Assembly: GCF_001648175.1 (NCBI RefSeq)
Contig: NZ_CP015243.1
Location: forward strand, 2,046,001 to 2,110,000
Origin: Halotalea alkalilenta
Lineage (GTDB): Bacteria > Pseudomonadota > Gammaproteobacteria > Pseudomonadales > Halomonadaceae
Reading direction: 5' to 3'
Length of the DNA stretch: 64,000 nucleotides
Shown: positions 42,682 to 52,027 of the stretch, piece by piece
How the letters are laid out: every line of letters starts with the position of its first letter
Position numbering within the stretch: position 1 is the first letter of the stretch
The notes under the pieces: generated by a model
What the model saw: only the letters and a program-made list of their open reading frames with translations
Database searches by the model: none
What the model was told of the DNA's origin: nothing
Position numbers and translations under genes: made by a program

Positions 42682-43251
42682 ATGATGCCCCGCACTCGAT
42701 TGCTTACTTCGGTGATATCGATGTTGTCCTCGCTCGGTTGGATATCGCTCGCCAATGCCGATGCGATGGTGATGGGAAGCGTCGATGTGCGACTCGGTGT
42801 GCCAAGGGGATGCGCGATCGCGTTCGAGCCGCATCAGCGTATGCAATGGGGAGTGATCGATTTCGGGCAGCATCCGCGACTCGATCAGCAAGGTGAGGGG
42901 ATCGACGCCGAGGCGCCAGGGCTCGAGGCGCTCAGCGTCATCTGCAATCCCGGTACCGAGTATCAGCTCGGCGTCGATGGTGGCCTCCATGGCAACGCTT
43001 CTTCTCGTCATCTGGTTGCGCGCTATGACGATGATGGCTCCGCGGCCCGAAGCGAGCCGGTTCGGCTGCCTTACCAGGTGTTCCTCGACGCTGCGCGTCG
43101 CCATCCCTGGCCTGCCGATGAGCTGGTCGGTTTCACGGTGCCTGGGGATGGACGCTTACGGATACCGCTGTATGCCCGTATCGGGCCGCTCGACGCAGTA
43201 CCTCCGGTCGGCTTCTACACCGACGAGCTCAAGCTCACGCTGCGCTGGTAG
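42682..43251 (+). CDS. Spore coat U-domain pilin subunit
   Basis: 189-aa secreted SCPU-domain protein with a signal peptide (RTRLLTSVISMLSSLGWISL, cleavage near ANADA). The mature fold shows GSVDVRLGVPRGC, then WGVIDFG, then VICNPGTEYQLGVDGG and a C-terminal GFYTDELKLTLRW donor-like strand. SCPU proteins are structural subunits of archaic (Csu-type) chaperone-usher pili. ATG 42682 follows AGGGAG at 42668-42673. First of four single-domain subunits in the operon. Confidence 0.85.
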   Translation: MMPRTRLLTSVISMLSSLGWISLANADAMVMGSVDVRLGVPRGCAIAFEPHQRMQWGVIDFGQHPRLDQQGEGIDAEAPGLEALSVICNPGTEYQLGVDGGLHGNASSRHLVARYDDDGSAARSEPVRLPYQVFLDAARRHPWPADELVGFTVPGDGRLRIPLYARIGPLDAVPPVGFYTDELKLTLRW

Positions 43252-43406
43252 CGCAGTCTGGCTGATTAGGCCTCAGGGCGCCGGACATCGGGCCGGCAGG
43301 CAGGAGGCGATGTACCGGGAGCCACCGCCACGCTTGGCAGCAGGGCGGCGGTATCTCCGGCATCCGATGGCAGGTGATTGATTGGCTCATAGACGAGGGA
43401 ACACTC

Positions 43407-43946
43407 ATGCATAGCAACAAGAAGGCCATGCTCGCCTCGATGGCATCCATGTCCATGCTGTTCGGCCTGGGTCAGGCGCAGGCGGCAGTGACGGGGAAGG
43501 TCGATGTATCGCTGAACGTCGCCCAGGGGTGCGAAGTCACCGGCGGCGGGGTGGACGGCAACCTCAACGACTTCGGGATCTTGGACTTCGGTGACGTGTC
43601 CACGACATGGACCAACGTGCTGAGCGCTGAGTTGGCCGGCGTATCCGGTGGCACGCTCCAGGTCGAGTGCAGCAAGGATCTCGAAGCCTTCCAGGTCAGC
43701 GTCGATGGCGGCCTGCGCGGCGATCGTTCGTTGGTCAGTGCGGATTCCGGGGACACGGTCAGCTACGAAGTCTTCAGTGACGCGGCGCGCACCGTCCCGT
43801 ACATCATCGGCAGTTCGCAACCGATCGCGCTCGACACCAGCGGTGCCCCGACCGAGGTGCCACTGTACGGTGCGATCGCGGCGAACGGCTCCGCGATCGC
43901 GAGCGGTCTCTACACCGACACCCTGCTGGTCAAACTCGAGTTCTGA
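43407..43946 (+). CDS. Spore coat U-domain pilin subunit
   Basis: 179-aa SCPU protein. The signal peptide ends near GQAQAAVTG, and the mature part carries GKVDVSLNVAQGCEVTGGG, ILDFGDVS, LQVECSKDLEAFQVSVDGG and GLYTDTLLVKLEF. The C-terminal L-x-F strand is typical of subunits polymerised by donor-strand exchange. GAGGGA precedes ATG 43407. It is clearly paralogous to its neighbours and is a good candidate for the major shaft subunit, since it has the cleanest signal and start. Confidence 0.87.
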   Translation: MHSNKKAMLASMASMSMLFGLGQAQAAVTGKVDVSLNVAQGCEVTGGGVDGNLNDFGILDFGDVSTTWTNVLSAELAGVSGGTLQVECSKDLEAFQVSVDGGLRGDRSLVSADSGDTVSYEVFSDAARTVPYIIGSSQPIALDTSGAPTEVPLYGAIAANGSAIASGLYTDTLLVKLEF

Positions 43947-44006
43947 TTCGAACCAACGCGGTGGCCGGTGGCCGCCGCCTTTTGCTCGCACCCGGAGTGA
44001 ACCGCC

Positions 44007-44549
44007 ATGTCTATGATTTCCCTGCGTCGTACCTCATCGATCGCCGCCGCCGCTTGCCTGGGCCTGGTTGCGACTTCTCCATCCTTCGCCGCCACCGTCA
44101 CAGGCCAGGTCGATGCGACGATCACCCTGACCAGCGCCTGTGAGGTCAACGGCTCCAACGGCACGACAGGGGTCGAGTTCGGAACCATCGATTTCGGTTC
44201 CCAGACCACGCTGTTCAGCCAGGCCGATGGCGAGCTGGTCGGCGGAGCGCAGAGCGGGATCTCGATCCAGTGCTCGCCGGGCCAGGACGCCACCCTGACC
44301 TTCCTCGCAGGAATCAATGACGCCGACGCCGGTGCCTATACCCGGGCGATGGCCGGTAATGGCCAGTTCGTCCCCTACAACCTCTATATCGACAGTGGAC
44401 GGCAGACCGTGCTCGACAATGGCGACGAGCTTACGGTGGTCGCCGATGGCTCGGTCCAGACGATCCCGGTCTATGCGCGTGCTTTCGGCAATGACGGGTT
44501 GGCCGCGGGCACCTACAGCGACACCGTTCAGGTCAGCCTGGAGTTCTGA
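44007..44549 (+). CDS. Spore coat U-domain pilin subunit
   Basis: 180-aa SCPU protein with signal peptide (SLRRTSSIAAAACLGLVATS, cleavage near SFAATV). It shows GQVDATITLTSACEVNGSNG, FGTIDFGSQ, ISIQCSPGQDATLTFLAG and GTYSDTVQVSLEF, the standard subunit plan. It follows the previous subunit after 60 bp and is separated by one base from the next. Confidence 0.87.
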   Translation: MSMISLRRTSSIAAAACLGLVATSPSFAATVTGQVDATITLTSACEVNGSNGTTGVEFGTIDFGSQTTLFSQADGELVGGAQSGISIQCSPGQDATLTFLAGINDADAGAYTRAMAGNGQFVPYNLYIDSGRQTVLDNGDELTVVADGSVQTIPVYARAFGNDGLAAGTYSDTVQVSLEF

Positions 44550-44550
44550 C

Positions 44551-45093
44551 GTGAACGGCGCGAGTCGAAGCGTGATCGTTGGACTGGCCTCAGCCTTACT
44601 GCCCGGCCTATGGATCGCTTCGGCGAGCGCCGCTCCCACCAGTACGTTCCAGGTCAGCGCCACAGTCAGCGAGGGTTGTCTGGTCGACGGCGCGCGTCCC
44701 GCCGAAGGCGCGAGCCTGGGCATGCTGGGATGGCTCGATTTCGGCGTCGATTCGGCGCTCTCGACCGCGACCCATACCGCGAGCCTGGTGGCGGGGCAGT
44801 CGGTGACGCTCAATTGCACTCCCGGAGTGGCGCTCAGTATGTGGGTCGATGGCGGGCAGCACTACGACGACCAGCGGCGCATGCGCCACGCCGATGGCAG
44901 CGGGCTGCTCGGCTACAGCCTGTTCTCCGATGCGGCGATGCAGCAGCCGATCGCGGTGAACCAGGAGGTGCCGGTCAACACCGCCGCAAGCCCGGAGAAT
45001 GTCCAGCTGCCTCTTTATGCTCGCCTGTCGCTGCCCGGCGATGCATCGGCGGGTTCCTATCACGACACCCTGGTGGTCACGCTGCAATGGTGA
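44551..45093 (+). CDS. Spore coat U-domain pilin subunit
   Basis: 180-aa SCPU protein starting at GTG 44551, with GGAG at 44540-44543 inside the end of the previous gene. Signal peptide VIVGLASALLPGLWIASASA, then FQVSATVSEGCLVDGARP, WLDFGVDS, VTLNCTPGVALSMWVDGG and GSYHDTLVVTLQW. One base after the previous stop, so translation is probably coupled. Confidence 0.86.
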   Translation: MNGASRSVIVGLASALLPGLWIASASAAPTSTFQVSATVSEGCLVDGARPAEGASLGMLGWLDFGVDSALSTATHTASLVAGQSVTLNCTPGVALSMWVDGGQHYDDQRRMRHADGSGLLGYSLFSDAAMQQPIAVNQEVPVNTAASPENVQLPLYARLSLPGDASAGSYHDTLVVTLQW

Positions 45094-45133
45094 CGGCGCC
45101 CTTTTAGTCTCTCGATATCGAAGGAAGCAACCG

Positions 45134-45916
45134 ATGACCACTGGCATCCTGCGAAGCTGGCCATCCAGAGTCGCGCGGCTGTTGCTGCGTACCGTCCTGG
45201 TGATGGCCGCAACTCCCGTATGGGCGGCGAGTTCGGTGCTGATCTGGCCGGTCGACCCGTCGATCGCAAGCAATGAACGCGCCGCTGCGCTGTGGCTCGA
45301 AAATCGCGGCAGCGCTCCGGTGACGCTTCAAGCACGGGTTTTCGCCTGGCAGCAGGACGGTGGCGATCAGTATCACCAGCAAAGTGAAGTGATCGGCAGC
45401 CCGCCGATGATGCAGATCGCCCCTGGGGAGCGCCAGTTGGTACGCCTTACTCGTACTCAGCCAGTGGCCGCCGGGGAGGAGCGGGCCTACCGGGTGATCA
45501 TCGATGAGATTCCGGTGGCCGGCGACGATCACGAGCAGGGTAGCGTGGGGGTCAAATTCCAGATGCGCTATTCGGTCCCGCTATTCAGCTACGGCGAGGG
45601 CCTCGCGGGCAAGACCAGAGCCGGTGCCGAGGCGCGCCCAGAGTCCGGCCAGCCGCGCCTCGGATGGCGAGTCGTCGATCAGCAAGGCAAGCGCTACCTG
45701 GAGATCGCCAACCGCGGCAGCCTGCATGCGCGCATCACCCGCGCGGAGTTCGTCCAAGGCGCACGGCGCCATACGATATCCGACGGTCTGCTCGGTTACG
45801 TGCTGGTTGGCAGTGAGATGCGCTGGCCGTTGCCAGAGGGCGTGGAAGCCGCTGGCAGGTTCGAGGCCGCGGTCAACGGCGGCGAGATCGCGCCGATCGC
45901 GCCTTATGGTCATTGA
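45134..45916 (+). CDS. Periplasmic pilus chaperone (PapD/CsuC-like)
   Basis: 260-aa chaperone with a signal peptide (LLLRTVLVMAATPVWA, cleavage near AASS). The N-terminal Ig-like domain has the P-V/I-D-P-x-I motif (WPVDPSIASNERAAALWLEN) and a conserved Arg/basic stretch, and the LVRLTRTQPVAAGEERAYRV strand is the G1-like subunit-binding edge. It escorts SCPU subunits to the usher. AAGGAAG precedes ATG 45134. It overlaps or abuts the usher gene. Confidence 0.9.
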   Translation: MTTGILRSWPSRVARLLLRTVLVMAATPVWAASSVLIWPVDPSIASNERAAALWLENRGSAPVTLQARVFAWQQDGGDQYHQQSEVIGSPPMMQIAPGERQLVRLTRTQPVAAGEERAYRVIIDEIPVAGDDHEQGSVGVKFQMRYSVPLFSYGEGLAGKTRAGAEARPESGQPRLGWRVVDQQGKRYLEIANRGSLHARITRAEFVQGARRHTISDGLLGYVLVGSEMRWPLPEGVEAAGRFEAAVNGGEIAPIAPYGH

Positions 45917-45918
45917 CC

Positions 45919-48336
45919 ATGGCGACCAGTATGAAAGTGGCAGCGCCTACCGCCGCGACAGCGACCAAACTCTGCGTCGAACCCGACTGGTTCAAGAGCA
46001 AGCCAGGAGCGCTGCTGCCATGCCTGATCAGCGTCGCGCTGGTGCTGGCTGGCCTTGGCCCTGGCGTGAGCCGCGGTCAGGCACTGCCGCCGGCACCGAG
46101 GTCGCTCGATGATCTCGGCGCGCAGCAGCTGTTCCTCGAACTGGTGGTCAACCAGCGTGCGACCGGTAGCGTGGTCGCGGTGACGCAGCGCCAGGAGCAT
46201 TTTTTCGTCGCTGCCAGCGACCTGCGCGCGGTGGCGATTCCAGTCGACGGGGAAGGGGAGATCGCCGTCGATATGCTCGGCCAGGTGGAGGTCACTTACG
46301 AGTCCAGCGCGCAACGGCTGCGAATCGACGTGCCGCCGGCCTGGCTGCCGGCGCAGTTCCTCGGTCGTGATTCCGGGATCGAGCGTGTGCGTCCTCGGGC
46401 GAGCCTCGGCATGCTGTTCGGCTACGACGTCTACGTCAATGACGTCGATCGAGGCGCCACCACCGCCTCGACATGGAATGAGCTGCGCTTGTTCGGCGAT
46501 TTCGGCGCGTTCGCCACCACCGGGGTATATCGCAGTACGCTTTCCGGCAGCACCGGGCGCGGCGATCGCTACATTCGCTACGACACCTCTTGGCGCTACG
46601 CCGACGACGAACGGATGCTCGCCTACGAAGCGGGTGACGTAGTGACCCGCGCGCTGCCATGGAGCAGCTCGATTCGCTTGGGCGGTGTGCAGGTGTCGAA
46701 GGATTTCGCCGTGCGTCCTGATGTGATCACCTATCCGCTGCCGCAGTTCGCCGGAGACGCCGCGGTGCCGACCTCGGTCGACCTGTTCATCAACGGTTAT
46801 CGCAGCAGTAGCGACCAAGTCATGCCGGGTCCCTTCACCATCACCAACGTGCCGTTCATCAACGGCGCCGGTGAGGCCACGGTGGTCACCACCGATGCCC
46901 TCGGTCGGCAGGTCGCCACGACGATTCCTTTCTACGTCACCAGCGCGCTTTTACGTCAGGGGCTGAGCGACTACTCGTTCAGTGGCGGGATGATCCGGCG
47001 TCAATACGGGCTGCGCAACTTCGACTACGGCGAGGGTGCCGGTAGCGCCAGCTATCGTTTTGGCCTGACCGACGATCTCACCGTCGAGACCCACGCCGAA
47101 GGCGCGGGTTCGCTGGCGCTCGCTGGCATAGGCTCGGTCGCGCGGCTGGGAAATCTCGGGGTGCTCAATACCGCCTACAGCCAGAGCCATGCGCGCGACG
47201 ATGAGGGTGGCCAGCTGAGCGCCGGTTACCAGTACACGCAGCGTCGTTTCAACCTTGGGCTTCAGCACATTCGTCGTGGCCGGGGCTTCAACGATCTCTC
47301 CAGCTACGACAGTCGCTACTACCAGTTGAGCCGGGAGAGCTCCCAGCTCACCGGCAGCCTGCAGATGGGCGCGTTCGGCAGCCTGGGAAGTGGCTACTTC
47401 GACATCAAAGCGGCGGACGGCACCCGCACCCGACTGCTCAACCTCTCATGGACCCAGTCGTTGGTCGCCGGCAGCAGCCTCTATCTCTCCGCCAACCGCG
47501 AACTCGGGGGCGGCAATTGGTCGAGCATGGCGCAGGTGGTCATGCCTTTGGGCCGTATGGGCGGCAGCGTCAGCGCCAGCGTGCAGCAGGGCGCCGACCA
47601 TCGCTTGAGCCAGCGGGTCAACTACGGTCGCTCGATCCCCTCCGAAGGGGGCTGGGGCTGGGATCTAGGCTATGGACGCGGTGACGATGCCGATGACTAT
47701 CACCAGGCCAGCGCCACTTGGCGTGGGCGCGCGGTCCAGCTTGGCGGTGGGGTATACGGATCGCAGGGCGACTACAGCCGCTGGGGCGAAGCGCGGGGTT
47801 CGTTGGTATGGCTGGATGGGCAGCTGTTCGCCGCCAATCAGGTGCGCGATGCGTTCGTGCTGGTCTCGACCGACGGACAGGCGGGCGTACCCGTGCGCTA
47901 CGAGAATCAGCTGGTCGGAGAAACCGATGCGCATGGCCACCTGCTGGTGCCTTGGGCCACCGCCTACTACGCCGGCAAATACGAGATCGATCCGCTCGGA
48001 CTCGCAGCCAACATCGACACGCCCATAGTCGAGCAACGCGCGGCGGTACGCGCGGGCAGCGGCTACGTATTGCGTTTCCCGATGGGTCGGGTGGTGGCCG
48101 CGAGCATCAGCCTGGTCGACAGCCAGGGCGAGCCTCTGCCGGTCGGGGCGGTGGCGAGGCTCGATCGCGGAGGCAGTGCCTATGTGGGCTGGGACGGCCT
48201 GACCTACCTGGAGGGGCTCGAAGCCGACAACGGGCTGACCGTGAGCCTGCCGGCGGGTGGGCAGTGCGCGACTCGCTTCGCCATCGATCCCCAGGCCGAT
48301 CGGATCGCCCAGATAGGACCGCTGACATGCCGCTGA
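45919..48336 (+). CDS. Outer-membrane pilus usher (CsuD-like)
   Basis: 805-aa usher that anchors, orders and secretes pilus subunits. After a hydrophobic signal region (LLPCLISVALVLAGLG) come the N-terminal periplasmic domain (LFLELVVNQ), a plug/beta-barrel with repeated aromatic strands (PSSVDLFINGYR-like motif TSVDLFINGYRSSSDQV), and C-terminal domains (GVPVRYENQLVGETDAHGHL). ATG 45919 lies just after the chaperone stop; a TTG at 45913 is possible. Ribosome site weak, so it may depend on coupling. Confidence 0.9.
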   Translation: MATSMKVAAPTAATATKLCVEPDWFKSKPGALLPCLISVALVLAGLGPGVSRGQALPPAPRSLDDLGAQQLFLELVVNQRATGSVVAVTQRQEHFFVAASDLRAVAIPVDGEGEIAVDMLGQVEVTYESSAQRLRIDVPPAWLPAQFLGRDSGIERVRPRASLGMLFGYDVYVNDVDRGATTASTWNELRLFGDFGAFATTGVYRSTLSGSTGRGDRYIRYDTSWRYADDERMLAYEAGDVVTRALPWSSSIRLGGVQVSKDFAVRPDVITYPLPQFAGDAAVPTSVDLFINGYRSSSDQVMPGPFTITNVPFINGAGEATVVTTDALGRQVATTIPFYVTSALLRQGLSDYSFSGGMIRRQYGLRNFDYGEGAGSASYRFGLTDDLTVETHAEGAGSLALAGIGSVARLGNLGVLNTAYSQSHARDDEGGQLSAGYQYTQRRFNLGLQHIRRGRGFNDLSSYDSRYYQLSRESSQLTGSLQMGAFGSLGSGYFDIKAADGTRTRLLNLSWTQSLVAGSSLYLSANRELGGGNWSSMAQVVMPLGRMGGSVSASVQQGADHRLSQRVNYGRSIPSEGGWGWDLGYGRGDDADDYHQASATWRGRAVQLGGGVYGSQGDYSRWGEARGSLVWLDGQLFAANQVRDAFVLVSTDGQAGVPVRYENQLVGETDAHGHLLVPWATAYYAGKYEIDPLGLAANIDTPIVEQRAAVRAGSGYVLRFPMGRVVAASISLVDSQGEPLPVGAVARLDRGGSAYVGWDGLTYLEGLEADNGLTVSLPAGGQCATRFAIDPQADRIAQIGPLTCR

Positions 48337-49349
48337 GAGTCGTGATGAAAAGCCATTGGATGTCGCCATGGCGTTGGCCGCTTCGGCTGCTGTGGATCGG
48401 GTGCGGACTCGCGCTGTCCGCGAAAGGGTATGCCTCGTGCACATTGACCACCGGCAGCGGTGAAGGCTTCTTCGGCACGGTCAGCTCATTGAGTATCTCG
48501 CAGTCGCAGCAGGTCGCGAGCGTGTCCGATGCGGGGCTTTACTGCGACGGTGCCGCGCTGGCGCTGCTGGGCACCGGCAATCGCATGGATGCCACGGTGA
48601 GCTCGGCCAACGCGGGTGCATTGGTCAGGACCGGTTCCACCGACGCGGTGCCTTACCAAATCTTCGCCGACCCTAGCTATGACAATGAAATTCCCTTGAA
48701 CACCACCTTCAATTACGCGCGTAGCAATTTGCTCGATCTGCTCGGTTTGCTGGGCGGCAGCAGCTACTCCCTGCCGATGACGTTGCGTACTCAAACCGGT
48801 GAATACAATCTGGCGGCGGGTACCTATACCGATCAGCTGTCGGTCTCTTGGAACTGGGATGTCTGTAGTGGGGTGAATCTGCTGTTCATCTGCCTGGGGC
48901 GCAGTACCGGCAGTGGCACTGCGGTCGTCAATCTGCGTCTCGAGGTTTCCAAGGACTGCGTCATCGAAGCGCCTGATCTCGACTTCGGTAGCGCGCCGTT
49001 GGTGGTGGGGTTCTACAGTGTGACCCAGACGATCTCGATCCGCTGTACCAAGGACGCGCTCTATAGCGTTGGTTTGAGCGACGGCAGCTATGCCGATGGT
49101 GGGCAGCGACGAATGGCCGCCGATGGCCAGTATCTCGCCTATGAGCTCTACAAGAGCATTACCGGCAGCGACCGCTGGGGCGCCGCGGGTAGCGAGCGTC
49201 GCTCGTCGGAGAGCGCTGATCAGAACCCGGGCGCCTACACTGGCACCCTCACCCAGGGGTTCATCTACCGTGCCGAGATCCTGAGTGGTCAATCGACACC
49301 GCCGGCTGGTACCTATACCGACATGATCGTGGTCGACGTCGCCTTCTGA
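48327..49349 (+). CDS. Two-domain spore coat U protein, probable pilus tip adhesin (CsuE-like)
   Basis: 340-aa protein starting at ATG 48327, overlapping the usher by 10 bp, with TAGGAC upstream. After a signal peptide (PLRLLWIGCGLALSAKG, cleavage near YASC) there are two SCPU domains: about residues 40-175 (divergent, with SCTLTTGSG and extra cysteines) and 190-340 (SKDCVIEAPDLDFGS, GTYTDMIVVDVAF). Csu-type tip adhesins have this two-domain plan, the N-terminal one binding hydrophobic surfaces. Last gene of the pilus operon. Confidence 0.85.
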   Translation: MPLRVVMKSHWMSPWRWPLRLLWIGCGLALSAKGYASCTLTTGSGEGFFGTVSSLSISQSQQVASVSDAGLYCDGAALALLGTGNRMDATVSSANAGALVRTGSTDAVPYQIFADPSYDNEIPLNTTFNYARSNLLDLLGLLGGSSYSLPMTLRTQTGEYNLAAGTYTDQLSVSWNWDVCSGVNLLFICLGRSTGSGTAVVNLRLEVSKDCVIEAPDLDFGSAPLVVGFYSVTQTISIRCTKDALYSVGLSDGSYADGGQRRMAADGQYLAYELYKSITGSDRWGAAGSERRSSESADQNPGAYTGTLTQGFIYRAEILSGQSTPPAGTYTDMIVVDVAF

Positions 49350-49457
49350 TTCCGCCGCGCTCTGCGTGGATGGCCTCGGGGCCATCCGTCGCCATGCTAT
49401 GCTGGGCCATCTATCTTCGCCTCGCGCCGAGGCGCCCTGCATAAGGACGCCAACTCC

Positions 49458-49871
49458 ATGCTGGTCATCTCCCCGCATCTCTCCATCCCATACGATGAGA
49501 TCGAGACCCACGCGATGCGCGCCCAAGGAGCGGGCGGGCAGAACGTCAACAAGGTCGCCTCGGCGATCCATCTGAGATTCGACATCCGGGCCTCGAGCCT
49601 GCCTCCCGCGTTCAAGCACCAGCTGCTGTCGCTCAGCGATCAGCGGGTCAGCCGCGAGGGAGTGATCGTGATCAAGGCGCAGAGCCATCGCACCCAGGAG
49701 CGTAATCGAGAGGATGCGCTGGCGCGGCTCAAGGAGATCATCGCCGGCGCGCTGGCCGCGCCCAAGCCGCGCCGGGCTACCCAGCCGACGCGGGCGTCGA
49801 AGCGCCGCCGATTGGACAGCAAGCAGCGGCGGGGCCAGCGCAAGGCGCTGCGCGGCAAGGTCGAGTCCTGA
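49458..49871 (+). CDS. arfB: Peptidyl-tRNA hydrolase ArfB (YaeJ)
   Basis: 137-aa ribosome-rescue factor that releases peptides from stalled ribosomes. The GGQ catalytic loop is present (RAQGAGGQNVNKV), and the C-terminal tail is strongly basic (KRRRLDSKQRRGQRKALRGK), the part that sits in the mRNA channel. The length matches E. coli ArfB (140 aa). Its stop overlaps the start of the NYN nuclease gene (TGATG), so the two are translated together. Confidence 0.95.
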   Translation: MLVISPHLSIPYDEIETHAMRAQGAGGQNVNKVASAIHLRFDIRASSLPPAFKHQLLSLSDQRVSREGVIVIKAQSHRTQERNREDALARLKEIIAGALAAPKPRRATQPTRASKRRRLDSKQRRGQRKALRGKVES

Positions 49872-50365
49872 TGGGTGCCGAGCCGAGGGTCGCGGTGTTC
49901 GTCGATGTGCAAAACGTCTACTACACCACGCGCCAGGTGTTTAAGCGGCCGTTCGATTACGCTGCCTTCTGGAAGGAGGTGGGGCGCGGTGCCCGCCTGG
50001 TCGAGGCGAGCGCCTATGCGATCGACCGGGGCGATGAGAAACAGCGCCAGTTCCAGCAGATCCTGCGTGGCATCGGTTTCGAGGTGAAGCTCAAGCCGTT
50101 CATCACCCGTCGCGACGGCTCGGCGAAAGGGGACTGGGACGTTGGCATCGCGCTGGACGTGATCGAAGCGGCCGAACGGGTCGACCGCGTGGTGCTGGTC
50201 TCCGGGGATGGCGACTTCTCGATCCTCGCCGAGCGGGCTCGGCAGCGATACGGGGTCGAGTTCGAGGTCTACGGCGTCGATGCGTTGACCAGCGATGCGC
50301 TGGTGCGCGCGGCGAGCCGCTTCGTCGCGATCGGGCCGGCGCTGCTGCTGCCTGGCAGGAACTGA
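49871..50365 (+). CDS. NYN-domain (LabA/DUF88-like) protein, possible RNase
   Basis: 164-aa PIN-like NYN domain. The acidic catalytic set is seen as VFVDVQNVYY, KGDWDVGIALD and VSGDGDFSIL, plus a late Asp/Ser region. NYN proteins include RNases, and several act on tRNA or mRNA. It overlaps arfB by one base. A shared role with ArfB in dealing with damaged or stalled translation is attractive but inferred. LabA-type proteins in other bacteria serve different pathways. Confidence 0.85.
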   Translation: MGAEPRVAVFVDVQNVYYTTRQVFKRPFDYAAFWKEVGRGARLVEASAYAIDRGDEKQRQFQQILRGIGFEVKLKPFITRRDGSAKGDWDVGIALDVIEAAERVDRVVLVSGDGDFSILAERARQRYGVEFEVYGVDALTSDALVRAASRFVAIGPALLLPGRN

Positions 50366-50481
50366 CGCCCGGGGATCCCGGCGAGGGTCGCATGGGGGCG
50401 GGTTCGTTGCCCGCGCTATACTGGCGGCGATATTCATTCATTGGTCCGCGCTCGCGAGTGGAGCGCGCAGGAGAGCAAGCT

Positions 50482-51282
50482 GTGATCGAGGGTGTGAAGC
50501 AGATCGTAGCCGTGGCGTCGGGCAAGGGCGGCGTCGGCAAGTCCACCGTGACGGTCAACCTGGCGCTGGCGATGGCCGCGCGCGGCAAGCGGGTGGGCTT
50601 GCTCGATGCCGACATCTACGGGCCCAGCCAGGCACAGATGCTCGGCATTGCGCCCGGTACCCGGCCGCGGATGATCGATGAGAGCACCATGGCGCCGATC
50701 GAGGCCCATGGGATCAAGGCGATGTCGATGGCGTTCATGGTCGATGTCGAAACCGCGATGGTATGGCGCGGGCCGATGGTCGCCGGTGCCTTCCAGCAGC
50801 TGCTCAACCAGACCGCCTGGGGTGAGCTCGACTACCTGTTCATCGACATGCCGCCTGGTACCGGCGACATCCAGCTGACCCTGGCGCAAAAGGTCGCGGT
50901 CGCCGGTGCGGTGATCGTCACTACGCCGCAGGACATCGCTCTGCTCGATGCGCGCAAGGGCATCGAGATGTTCCGCAAGGTCAACGTACCGGTGCTTGGC
51001 GTGGTCGAGAACATGAGCCTGCACGTCTGCTCGAACTGCGGCCACGCCGAGCCGATCTTCGGCGAAGGCGGCGGCGAGCGGGTGGCGGCGCTTTATCAGA
51101 CCGAGGTGATCGGTCGACTGCCGCTCAAGCTCTCGATCCGCGAGCGCTCCGATAGCGGCTGCCCCAGCGTGGTCGCCGAGCCTGATGGCGAGGTGGCCGG
51201 CTACTTCAATGCGATGGCCGAGCGGGTCGACCAGCAGCTCGGCACTACCGTGCGCAAGGGGCCGAGCATCGGTTTCAGCTAG
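50482..51282 (+). CDS. apbC: Mrp/ApbC-family iron-sulfur carrier ATPase
   Basis: 266-aa P-loop protein of the Mrp/NBP35 group, which carries Fe-S clusters to apoproteins. The deviant Walker A is GKGGVGKST (residues 14-22), switch motifs follow (LLDADIYGPSQ, IDMPPGTGDIQLT), and CSNCGHAE holds the cluster-binding CxxC. The N-terminal MIP18/DUF59 domain of longer Mrp proteins is absent. The start is GTG 50482 with AGGAG at 50469-50473. dcd follows. Confidence 0.92.
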   Translation: MIEGVKQIVAVASGKGGVGKSTVTVNLALAMAARGKRVGLLDADIYGPSQAQMLGIAPGTRPRMIDESTMAPIEAHGIKAMSMAFMVDVETAMVWRGPMVAGAFQQLLNQTAWGELDYLFIDMPPGTGDIQLTLAQKVAVAGAVIVTTPQDIALLDARKGIEMFRKVNVPVLGVVENMSLHVCSNCGHAEPIFGEGGGERVAALYQTEVIGRLPLKLSIRERSDSGCPSVVAEPDGEVAGYFNAMAERVDQQLGTTVRKGPSIGFS

Positions 51283-51436
51283 GGGGGAGCCTCCGGCGGA
51301 TGCCTGCGCCGTTCGGTCGCCGCCCGGGGTTCAGTCGTGCGCTCCGTCCCGGTATCATGGCTGCCCGCCTGGTGCGGCCTCTAACCCGAGTCTCTTTCAA
51401 TCACAGCAGCCAGTCACAGCAAGGTAGCCAGCCGTC

Positions 51437-52003
51437 ATGAGCATCAAAGCGGACAAGTGGATTCGTCGTATGGCCTTGGAACACGCCATGATCGAGCCGT
51501 TCGAGCGCGATCAGGTCCGCGAAGTCAACGGTCAGCGGGTGATCTCCTTCGGCACCTCTAGCTATGGCTATGACGTGCGCTGTGCCGACGAGTTCAAGGT
51601 GTTCACCAACATCCATTCCGCCACCGTCGACCCCAAGCACTTCGACGACAAGAGCTTCGTCGACGTCAAGGGCGATGTCTGCGTGATCCCGCCGAACTCC
51701 TTCGCCCTGGCGCGTACCGTCGAGTACTTTCGCATCCCGCGCAGCGTGCTGACCATCTGCCTCGGCAAGTCGACCTACGCGCGCTGCGGGATCATCGTCA
51801 ACGTCACGCCGCTCGAACCCGAATGGGAAGGGCACGTGACGCTGGAATTCTCCAATACCACCAACCTGCCGGCGAAGATCTACGCCAACGAGGGCGTGGC
51901 GCAGATGCTGTTCCTCGAGTCCGACGAGATCTGCGAGACCTCCTACCTCGATCGCGGCGGCAAGTACCAGGGCCAGCGCGGCGTTACCCTGCCGCGGACC
52001 TGA
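51437..52003 (+). CDS. dcd: dCTP deaminase
   Basis: 188-aa homotrimeric enzyme that converts dCTP to dUTP for dTTP synthesis. The motifs [34 protein letters not shown] with the catalytic Glu, and the C-terminal lid [13 protein letters not shown] are intact. The length is close to E. coli Dcd (193). Adjacent to apbC, as in Pseudomonas. A strong terminator follows. Confidence 0.97.
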   Translation: MSIKADKWIRRMALEHAMIEPFERDQVREVNGQRVISFGTSSYGYDVRCADEFKVFTNIHSATVDPKHFDDKSFVDVKGDVCVIPPNSFALARTVEYFRIPRSVLTICLGKSTYARCGIIVNVTPLEPEWEGHVTLEFSNTTNLPAKIYANEGVAQMLFLESDEICETSYLDRGGKYQGQRGVTLPRT

Positions 52004-52027
52004 CTTGGGCCGGGTGTCGAAGAGAAC

